A stretch of 6,970 bases of DNA from Planctomycetes bacterium UBA1135 (GTDB taxonomy: Bacteria > Planctomycetota > UBA1135). The stretch lies in NCBI GenBank assembly GCA_002311925.1, contig DCAK01000064.1:3111-10080 (forward strand), read 5' to 3'. The notes beneath the pieces were generated by a model that worked only from the letters and a program-made list of their open reading frames with translations, ran no database searches and had not been told where the DNA came from. A program made the translations under genes and the position numbers. Positions 1 through 5,543 of this stretch are shown one piece after another. Each line of letters starts with the position of its first letter. Positions within the stretch are counted from its first letter, which is position 1.

Positions 1-336
1 GCCGGTCCCGGTCCCGCCGCCCATTCCGGCGGTTACAAAGACCATGTCCGACCCAATCATCTCCTCGCGCAGCACGTCCTCTTGTTCGAGGGCCGCCTTG
101 CGACCTATCTCAGGATTGGCCCCGGCACCGAGCCCCTTGGTCAGCTGCAGCCCGAGTTGGATCTTGACGGTGGCTTCATTGACGCCCAGAGCCTGGGCAT
201 CTGTGTTAGCGGCGACAAAGTCGACCCCGTTCAGTCCCGCGCGAATCATGGTGCCAACGGCATTCCCGCCGCCACCACCTGCGCCTATCACCACGATGCG
301 AGCGCCCTGCTCGCTCTGTTCGGCCACCTCAATCAT
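1..336 (-). CDS. ftsZ: Cell division GTPase FtsZ, N-terminal part (runs off left edge)
   Basis: FtsZ is the tubulin-like GTPase that polymerises into the cytokinetic ring at the inner face of the membrane. The window holds its first 112 codons. A short tail of about 12 residues leads into the first strand and glycine-rich loop ([15 protein letters not shown], residues 13-27). The NTDAQAL motif is at 44-50, the [12 protein letters not shown] loop at 68-79, and the tubulin signature GGGTGTG occupies the last residues before the edge (106-112). All are canonical, so GTP binding looks intact. The T7 catalytic loop and C-terminal tail are outside the window. I chose the ATG at 336 because a GAGGAGG Shine-Dalgarno sits 7 nt upstream; a GTG two codons earlier would leave only 1 nt of spacing. 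It is the third gene of a minus-strand set, 66 nt after the ftsA-like gene, the usual ftsA-ftsZ order. Confidence 0.97.
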   Translation of the reverse strand, partial: MIEVAEQSEQGARIVVIGAGGGGGNAVGTMIRAGLNGVDFVAANTDAQALGVNEATVKIQLGLQLTKGLGAGANPEIGRKAALEQEDVLREEMIGSDMVFVTAGMGGGTGTG

Positions 337-343
337 CTCCACA

Positions 344-350
344 CCTCCTC
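344..350 (-). promoter_or_regulatory. Ribosome binding site deciding the ftsZ start
   Basis: Read on the minus strand, this is GAGGAGG, a near-perfect anti-SD match. It lies 7 nt before the ATG at 336 and only 1 nt before the in-frame GTG at 342, so it favours the ATG. Confidence 0.8.
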
Positions 351-402
351 AACATCCACCACGAACTGACAGACTAGCTGCTCACTGGTGGGAATGCGAC
401 AT

Positions 403-1521
403 TTAGAAGAACTCCTTCATGCGTTTGCGCACCCATTGGGGAAGCAAATGCCTACCAAAATCCCTGCCCGGTTCCTCAGCTAGGTCGGCCTCGCCTAGAC
501 CACGGGCCAAACCGACGGCCGTGGCCCAGGAAGGGTCGCCAATCTCATCGGTAAGGCCGGAAACCGACAGCGGTTCCCCCAGCCGGACCGGGAGATCGAT
601 AATCCCAGTGGCCACATCCACCACCCCGGACATCATCGTCGAGCCGCCGGTAATAACCACACCCGAAGTAATCAGCTCGCCGTAGCCCGAACGTACAATC
701 ACTTCGAGAACCATCTCGAAGATCTCCTCCATACGGGCCTGCACGATATCGGCGACCAGCTTGCGGCTGACTATGCGGGGCTGGTGCCCGCCGATACCGG
801 CGACCTCGACACATACGTTGCGGTCGACGAGGCTGGCATAGGCACACCCGTGTTGTTGCTTGATGCCTTCGGCATCTCGCGCCGTGGTCTCCAAACAGCG
901 AGACAGGTCACTGGTCACACGGTGGCCAGCGCAAGTGACAACGGCCGAGTGGACCACCGAGCCTTCGCTATAGATGGCCAGGTCGAGGGTGCCCGCGCCG
1001 AGATGGGCCAGAAGGGTCACGGAGGGCTCGTGGTCGCCCAATTCGAGGTAGGCGTTGTAGAGGGCCACGGCGTTGGGGGTGAAACCCTGGATGGGAATCG
1101 CGCCGAGTTCCTCCATCCAACCGCCGAGAAGGTCCTCGCGCACCAGGGCCAGAATCATGGTGTCCTCGTCGTCCAGGTCGTTGGGGACCGGCAGCAGGTT
1201 GTAGGAATCGGCCAGTGGAGAGCCGGAACGGGATTCCAGTTCCCGGACCTCAAATTCCATCAACCTCTCCAGCCTCCAATCCTCGACGGCGGGAACCGGG
1301 AGGTAGCGCAACATCAGGTCGGAACCGGTGAGTCCGGTTTGGACGCCGACCAGCTTGCGGCCGACCGAAGAAAAGGAGGCGGCGGCGTTGTCGACGGGCG
1401 ACTCCCCGGTTTCAGGAGCCACCGAGTGGTAACGGGTCAGGACGACCCCACCCTTGCCGCGCTTGACCTGGGCGAGGCGGACCTGGCTGTGGCCCAGGTC
1501 GAGTCCGGCTCCCTTGCTCAT
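403..1521 (-). CDS. ftsA: FtsA homologue with PilM-like features (ASKHA-fold, FtsZ membrane tether)
   Basis: This is an actin-fold (ASKHA) protein of 372 residues, shorter than most FtsA (about 420). FtsA tethers FtsZ to the membrane and recruits later division proteins. The phosphate-1 loop is GLDLGHSQ (6-13). Residues about 74-160 form a 1C-type region that reads more like PilM (MEFEVRELE at 88-96, then an acidic stretch). The phosphate-2 loop is LAHLGAGTLDLAIY (171-184). An FtsA-typical block follows (KQQHGCAYASLVD at 221-233; GIGGHQPRIVSR at 242-253), then the adenosine loop ITGGSTMMSGV (290-300) and PVRLGEP (311-317). The protein ends in WVRKRMKEFF (363-372), like the amphipathic membrane-targeting helix of FtsA. 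PilM lacks such a tail and is normally followed by pilN/pilO, whereas ftsZ follows here. Two oddities are His11 after DLG, where FtsA has Thr or Ser, and His173, where an Asp is expected. The start is supported by GGAGG 7 nt upstream. FtsA function is favoured; the PilM-like character is my reading without an alignment. Confidence 0.85.
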   Translation of the reverse strand: MSKGAGLDLGHSQVRLAQVKRGKGGVVLTRYHSVAPETGESPVDNAAASFSSVGRKLVGVQTGLTGSDLMLRYLPVPAVEDWRLERLMEFEVRELESRSGSPLADSYNLLPVPNDLDDEDTMILALVREDLLGGWMEELGAIPIQGFTPNAVALYNAYLELGDHEPSVTLLAHLGAGTLDLAIYSEGSVVHSAVVTCAGHRVTSDLSRCLETTARDAEGIKQQHGCAYASLVDRNVCVEVAGIGGHQPRIVSRKLVADIVQARMEEIFEMVLEVIVRSGYGELITSGVVITGGSTMMSGVVDVATGIIDLPVRLGEPLSVSGLTDEIGDPSWATAVGLARGLGEADLAEEPGRDFGRHLLPQWVRKRMKEFF

Positions 1522-1533
1522 GGCGAGGCCTCC
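1518..1533 (-). promoter_or_regulatory. Translational coupling site: ATGA overlap plus internal Shine-Dalgarno
   Basis: On the minus strand the ftsA start ATG (1521-1519) and the stop TGA (1520-1518) of the FHA gene share the tetranucleotide ATGA. A GGAGG inside the end of the FHA gene (1533-1529) is spaced 7 nt from the ATG. This arrangement is typical of translational coupling and implies one mRNA and linked synthesis of the two proteins. Confidence 0.8.
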
Positions 1534-3260
1534 AGCCAGGCGGCTACCACCGGGTAGGCTCCGGAAAGAGCGGCCACGAGGCGGTTGCGATAGGCAAGGT
1601 CGTCGGCCTTGCGGGTGGCCAATAATTCCTGGGACCGGAGCCGGAGGAGGCTTTCGGCGGCCAGGGCTTCATCATCGATTCCGGTCCCCGGCAGGCGGGC
1701 GGCCAGGGCGGCCGCGCGATCGGCGAGGGCGGCCATGTCGGGAATGGAATCAAGGAAGAGAGCCTCCCCCACCGATTCCTGAATCGCGCTCAGCTCCGCT
1801 CGACCAGAGCCGATGGCGAGGCCGGATAGTTCAAGGGCGCGGGCCACCTTGGTCTCGTCCAATGGCCAATCCCGGAGAAGTTCGGCGGTCTTTTCAAGAA
1901 GCGCCCGGTGGTCCCCCTCGCGGGAACTGCGCTCGATTTCCCGGGCGAGACGGGCGGCTTCCTGGAGGGCGGGAGTCAACTCCCATCTCAGGGCCAGGTC
2001 GGACGCACCGACCAGGGCCACTCCCCCATCCGCTCCGCAGGAGGCTTGCATGTTCGAAGTTGAGCGGACCATCATTCGTCGGGCCTCCCCCCCGAGAATC
2101 AGCCCAGGGGTGGATTCGACCGAAACCCCCGGAGAGGTGCCGACCGGTCCGCCTTCCGCCAGGAGTTGGACGGGGCCGGTTTCCCGAAGGGCCTCTCCGG
2201 CCCTCAGGACGATGGGGATGGAGACGCCCGATTTCCAGGTCAGCCCGCCCTCGACGGAGGCCCAGGTTCCGGAGGCGGACTGGGCGTGGAGGAGAGCTCT
2301 GCCATCCCGATGGCGAAGAATCAGGTTGCCCCCCGATGCCAGGATTTGGCGACCCTCGTGCTTGGAGGAATGGACCTTGTCCTCGCCCTCCTCGGCGACC
2401 AGGTCGGCGAGACTGCCGGCCCCTTCCAGGACGAGGGTGAGCCGATACCAGGCAGCTTCGGCGGGAAGGGGGAGGTCGGAAGGCCCGTCGGCGAGATTGG
2501 GTCCCATCCAGGAAGCTTCCGCGCGGTCTTCCCCCTCGGCCCCCCATTCAACCAGGGGCCATGCGTTCATTCCCTGAACGCGGGCGCGGAAGAGGAGGGA
2601 GCCCTCGGGAACCGAAAAACGCCGGGCGAGGAGGGCCCGCGCGCGGCCGCCGCCGAGACGAAGGGATTCGCTCTCGACCTTCAGCGAGTCGCCCAAATCC
2701 CAGGCTTCCGCGGCGCCGGCGGCGAAGCTCCCGAGCCCTTCCAGGAGGTCGACCGGGCCGGAGGGGGTTCGTCCTTCGGCCACCGGACCCCGCTCGGCCG
2801 GGTTGCCGCCGCTTTCTCCCTGCTGAAGAATCCAGGCGAGGCCGCCGGCCGTGGCCAGGACCAGGACCGCCGCAATCGCCAGCAGGGGCTTGGATTTCCG
2901 GCCTCCGGCGAGAACTTCGGCCCGGGCTTCAGCCCTACGGTCCTCGTCCTCTTCGTCGGCCTCTGGAATGTCGGCAGAATCGTGCAGAACACGCACATCC
3001 CCGAGGCGGATCTCGGTCCCCGGAAACCACTCGCCCCCCTCGACCTTGGCGCCGCCGGCGAAGGTTCCGTTGGTGGATTTCAGGTCCTTGAAAAGGCCCA
3101 CGCCCTCCTCGGAAACCGTGATTTCAAGGTGCTTTCCGGACACGGCGTCCGAATCCAAAACAAGGTCCGACCCCTTGCCCCTGCCCACGATGTGGGTTCC
3201 AGGAGAGAGGTCGATTGTCTTGCCCGATTCGGGGCCGTCGAGAATCCGGATGAGGACCAT
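1518..3260 (-). CDS. FHA-domain single-pass membrane protein, first gene of the ftsA-ftsZ operon
   Basis: This 580-residue protein belongs to no named family I recognise beyond its FHA domain. Residues 1 to about 95 are a full FHA (phosphothreonine-reading) domain: IVGRGKGSDLVL (24-35) with Arg27, VSGKH (40-44) with Ser41 and His44, and KSTNGTF (61-67) with Asn64. The key phosphopeptide-binding residues are present. An acidic linker (about 98-118) is followed by a basic patch RKSK (121-124) and a hydrophobic span (125-145). By the positive-inside rule the FHA domain is cytoplasmic and residues 147-580 are outside. Most of the outer part (about 170-425) looks beta-rich, with many Gly, Ser and short alternating strands. 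The last 150 residues are predicted helical and Ala/Leu/Glu-rich. Its stop overlaps the ftsA start, so a division or envelope role is inferred from position. I see no FtsQ-like POTRA signature. The ATG at 3260 fits the FHA N-terminus, but no strong Shine-Dalgarno precedes it. It could instead be a signalling protein merely co-transcribed with ftsAZ. Confidence 0.85.
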   Translation of the reverse strand: MVLIRILDGPESGKTIDLSPGTHIVGRGKGSDLVLDSDAVSGKHLEITVSEEGVGLFKDLKSTNGTFAGGAKVEGGEWFPGTEIRLGDVRVLHDSADIPEADEEDEDRRAEARAEVLAGGRKSKPLLAIAAVLVLATAGGLAWILQQGESGGNPAERGPVAEGRTPSGPVDLLEGLGSFAAGAAEAWDLGDSLKVESESLRLGGGRARALLARRFSVPEGSLLFRARVQGMNAWPLVEWGAEGEDRAEASWMGPNLADGPSDLPLPAEAAWYRLTLVLEGAGSLADLVAEEGEDKVHSSKHEGRQILASGGNLILRHRDGRALLHAQSASGTWASVEGGLTWKSGVSIPIVLRAGEALRETGPVQLLAEGGPVGTSPGVSVESTPGLILGGEARRMMVRSTSNMQASCGADGGVALVGASDLALRWELTPALQEAARLAREIERSSREGDHRALLEKTAELLRDWPLDETKVARALELSGLAIGSGRAELSAIQESVGEALFLDSIPDMAALADRAAALAARLPGTGIDDEALAAESLLRLRSQELLATRKADDLAYRNRLVAALSGAYPVVAAWLEASP

Positions 3261-3433
3261 GGATTGCTGCCGGGGAACAGGAGTCTAAGGGCCTCCCCGG
3301 GCCCGGAGCCAATCCTTATCCACGGCGCGGAAGAGGGTTACGGCGGAGACCCGGCCGAGGTTGGGGGGAAGACTCGGTGGTGGTTGGGGTACAGGCTCGG
3401 CGGAGATTCCTGAAGGTGGAGTAGGCTTTCCGA
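3261..3433. promoter_or_regulatory. Divergent intergenic region between the FHA-ftsA-ftsZ operon and rsmE
   Basis: This 173-nt gap must carry promoters for both directions. On the minus strand, TTGGCT (3312-3307) and TAGACT (3287-3282) resemble -35 and -10 boxes, but their 19-nt spacer is long, so this is a weak candidate for the division operon. Between them lies a perfect 10-bp palindrome, CCGGGCCCGG (3297-3306), possibly an operator or simply GC-rich chance. On the plus strand, GGAG at 3418-3421 precedes the rsmE GTG by 12 nt. I see no convincing plus-strand promoter. Confidence 0.45.
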
Positions 3434-4156
3434 GTGCGCTTCTTCTTCCTGACCAATGAACCCCCGTCGCTTGAAGGGGAATGGGCGCCCCCCAGGGAAT
3501 TGGACAAGCACTTGGCCGCCCTCCGCCTGAGCGCCGCGGAAGATTTCCTGCTGATGTTGCCCCAGGGCGGAGCGGTGCGGGCCCGGCGCAACCAGACCGG
3601 GGCTCTGGAACTTTTCGGCCTGGCCCCGATGCCCAAGCTCGACCTCATGCCCGTCACCCTGGCCACCGCCTGGCCCAAGGGCCGCCGGGCCGACGACCTG
3701 GTGGTACGGGCGGCCGAAGCGGGGGTGGAACGCATCCTCCCCATGGTTTGCGAACGCAGCGTGGCGGGCAAGGAACCCCTGTCCAGCTCGAAAATCGCCC
3801 GCCTGCGAAAACTCGCCCGCGAAGCCTGCCAGCAATGCGGTCGACCCACCCCGCCCGTCGTCGAGCGCAACCCCGTCCCCCTGGAAACGGTCCTCGACGA
3901 GGCCCCGGCAGCGCGGCCGGTGGCCCTGGTGCCCGGCGGTTGGCCCCTGACCATGGAACTCGGCCTCCATTCCCCGCGGGAGGTTCTCCTGCTGGTCGGC
4001 CCTGAGGGCGGGTTCTCCGAAAAGGAGGTGGCCCTCCTTGAAACCCTCGAGGTCAGCAAGGCAGGCCTTCTCCCCACCGTGCTCCGCATCGAGGCGGCCG
4101 GGCCCTTCGCCGCCGGGCTTTGCCAACACTGGTCGAGCTCCCTGCGGGAGCGCTGA
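3434..4156 (+). CDS. rsmE: 16S rRNA (uracil-1498-N3)-methyltransferase RsmE
   Basis: RsmE transfers a methyl group from S-adenosylmethionine to N3 of U1498 in 16S rRNA of the small subunit. The 240-residue length matches the family (E. coli about 243). Residues 1 to about 70 take the place of the PUA-like RNA-binding barrel. The rest is a SPOUT (trefoil-knot) domain with WPKGRRADDLVVRAAEAGV (80-98), the conserved RSV (108-110), REACQQCGR (129-137) and the SAM-binding knot loop VGPEGGF (188-194). The start is GTG: translation as MRFFF matches the MRRFF-like start common in the family, and GGAG lies 12 nt upstream, a little far. Two oddities: the usual HL.kVLRl...D....DG pattern in the N-terminal domain is eroded to HLAALRLSAAED (26-37), and the last motif, normally LG..ILR.ETA, reads LLPTVLRIEAA (212-222). 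The gene is monocistronic here, divergent from the division operon, and converges on the next gene with 9 nt between stops. Confidence 0.9.
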   Translation: MRFFFLTNEPPSLEGEWAPPRELDKHLAALRLSAAEDFLLMLPQGGAVRARRNQTGALELFGLAPMPKLDLMPVTLATAWPKGRRADDLVVRAAEAGVERILPMVCERSVAGKEPLSSSKIARLRKLAREACQQCGRPTPPVVERNPVPLETVLDEAPAARPVALVPGGWPLTMELGLHSPREVLLLVGPEGGFSEKEVALLETLEVSKAGLLPTVLRIEAAGPFAAGLCQHWSSSLRER

Positions 4157-4165
4157 CCCCGGAAT

Positions 4166-5518
4166 TCAGCCCCTTTTCAGGATTTCCAGCCGGTGCCGCT
4201 TCAGGGCATCCCTGGAGGAAAGCCCGAATGCCGCCCGGAAAGCCTTTTCGAAGCCCTGCTTTTCAAGCCCATGCAGGAGGCGTCGGTGGGCGTTGCCGCC
4301 GAAATCCTCCCCGAGCCAGGCGCAGACCGAGAGGGCGGTGTCGTAGGCAAGGCCCACACGGTCACGGTCGAGCCATCGGGTCCAATCGGCGGCAAGGGCC
4401 GTGGAATCAGGCCAAGCTTGGGGACCGACCGCGCGAAGGCGTGCCCGGGCCGCTTGTGGGTCCCTCCCCTCCATAAGCTGGGCGAGACCCTCCTGAATCC
4501 AAGTCGGAAGCCGGGCCCCCACCCTGTGGAGGGCGGCATGGGTGTGCTCGTGGCGCAAGGAAGCCCGCAAGGTTTCCCGCTCGCTTGCGTAGTCACCGAC
4601 CGCCACCCGGATGCGGCCGTCGTAGAGTCCGGCCGACCATTCGGGCGCCCCGCTTGCGTAGCGGTCCCGGTCGAGAACGATGACCTGGATGCGGTCGCCG
4701 GGGTGCAGGCCGAAGGCCTTCTCCACCGCCGCCCAGGCATCCTCGAGATCGGCCACCAGGTCGGGTAGCGAGGCCCTCAGGACGGCGTCGGAACCGTCGT
4801 AGGCGATTTCGAAATGGGTTGCTGGATGGGTGGCGAGCGCGTTCAACACACGGGCCTCTTCCCGGCTTCGAGTCACGAGCGCCTCGATGGCCGAGTTGTC
4901 GGGTGATGCGAGCAGCGCCTTTGCGTAGAAACGGCCCGCCCGGTCCATCTCCCCTTCGGCGCGGGCCAAATCCCCCGCAATCACGAGAAGGCCGGCGTGG
5001 CGGGGAATCCTCTTCAGCCCACCCGAAACCACCCGTTTGGCATCCTTGCGCCTACCCATCGCCACCCAGGCTCGGGCCTCGGCGAGGGGGGGAGCCCCGG
5101 ACCTTGGCGACAATCGCCAGGCTTCCTGGGCGTCCAAAAGGGCGTCGGATGCGTGGCCGGAATCCAGAGCCAAAATTGCCCTGTGGAGAAGAGCACTACT
5201 CAGGTTGCTGGCAAGTCTTTCATTCCCCTTTTTCAGGGTCCAAGCCTTGCGCAAAAGGGAAATGGCGGCGTCCCAATCCCCCCCTTCCCCGAAGGCGGAT
5301 GCTTCCGCTACCACCGCCAGAACGGCGGAATCGGGCCCTTCCACAACGGAAATGACCTCCTCCTCCGGTGCAGCCACACCATCCGAAGTTGCTTCGAATG
5401 AGGTCCGTTCCAGAACCTCCTCTGGGAAGGCTTCCTTGTCCTGATCCATCGTCCACTTGGCCCACGCCATGACGGCTGTGAACGAGAGAACGAGAAGAAC
5501 AGCCCTCCGATAGTTCAT
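4166..5518 (-). CDS. Exported TPR protein with peptidase MA-like zinc metallopeptidase domain
   Basis: The protein has 450 residues. The N-terminus MNYRR followed by a hydrophobic run (6-20, ending AVMAWA) is a signal peptide or membrane anchor, without a lipobox cysteine. A low-complexity acidic linker follows (25-65). Residues about 66-215 are TPR-like helical pairs, with segments such as GEMDRAGRFYAKALLASP (189-206) resembling TPR B-helices. Residues about 232-350 match the gluzincin peptidase MA-like family: RIQVIVLDRDRY (276-287), an AGLYDGRIRV strand (296-305), the zinc motif HEHTH (323-327; His323, Glu324, His327) and the third ligand Glu343 in LPTWIQEGLAQ (337-347). The catalytic set is complete, so peptidase activity in the periplasm or at the cell surface is plausible; the substrate is unknown. 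The TPRs probably bind a protein partner. An in-frame TGA lies directly before the ATG at 5518, so no earlier start exists. No Shine-Dalgarno is visible upstream. Confidence 0.85.
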   Translation of the reverse strand: MNYRRAVLLVLSFTAVMAWAKWTMDQDKEAFPEEVLERTSFEATSDGVAAPEEEVISVVEGPDSAVLAVVAEASAFGEGGDWDAAISLLRKAWTLKKGNERLASNLSSALLHRAILALDSGHASDALLDAQEAWRLSPRSGAPPLAEARAWVAMGRRKDAKRVVSGGLKRIPRHAGLLVIAGDLARAEGEMDRAGRFYAKALLASPDNSAIEALVTRSREEARVLNALATHPATHFEIAYDGSDAVLRASLPDLVADLEDAWAAVEKAFGLHPGDRIQVIVLDRDRYASGAPEWSAGLYDGRIRVAVGDYASERETLRASLRHEHTHAALHRVGARLPTWIQEGLAQLMEGRDPQAARARLRAVGPQAWPDSTALAADWTRWLDRDRVGLAYDTALSVCAWLGEDFGGNAHRRLLHGLEKQGFEKAFRAAFGLSSRDALKRHRLEILKRG

Positions 5519-5543
5519 TCAGGGACGATAGCAGAGGAAGGTC
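5519..5543. promoter_or_regulatory. 25-nt divergent start region of two exported TPR proteins
   Basis: Only 25 nt separate the minus-strand ATG (5518) from the plus-strand GTG (5544). At least one core promoter must therefore lie within coding sequence. On the minus strand, TATCGT (a TAnnnT box) ends 7 nt before the ATG, which has no Shine-Dalgarno. This spacing would suit a -10 box for a leaderless transcript, but no good -35 box is visible. The plus gene has the purine-rich AGAGGAAGG here. Confidence 0.3.
5533..5541 (+). promoter_or_regulatory. Ribosome binding site for the PPC-TPR gene at 5544
   Basis: AGAGGAAGG precedes the GTG at 5544, with the AGAGGA part spaced 5 nt from it. An in-frame TAG at 5529-5531 rules out any start further upstream. 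Together these support GTG at 5544 as the start. Confidence 0.6.

Noticed and set aside
403..1521. Annotation as a type IV pilus protein PilM.
   Set aside because: ftsZ follows directly, the FtsA-type block GIGGHQPRIVSR is present, and the C-terminus ends in an FtsA-like amphipathic helix. No pilN/pilO-like gene is adjacent.
2166..3413. A 415-codon plus-strand open frame opposite the FHA gene, and similar long antisense frames at 784-1557, 1454-2440 and 1813-2577.
   Set aside because: Long antisense frames are expected opposite high-GC genes. Their translations are low-complexity (Gly, Pro, Arg rich) with no domain motif, while the minus-strand frames carry FHA and FtsA motifs.
3316..4129. 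Minus-strand open frames of about 260 codons opposite rsmE.
   Set aside because: The plus strand encodes a recognisable SPOUT methyltransferase across the same bases; the minus-strand translations show no family motif.
4137..4151. Hairpin GCTCCC-TGC-GGGAGC at the end of rsmE as an intrinsic terminator.
   Set aside because: The 6-bp stem lies inside the coding region and no T-run follows on either strand; the nearest TTTT is more than 20 nt away.
4582..4661. An 11-bp direct repeat CGCTTGCGTAG at 4582-4592 and 4651-4661.
   Set aside because: Both copies fall inside the metallopeptidase gene and encode the same Tyr-Ala-Ser tripeptide; this fits codon preference and is too short to suggest a mobile element.
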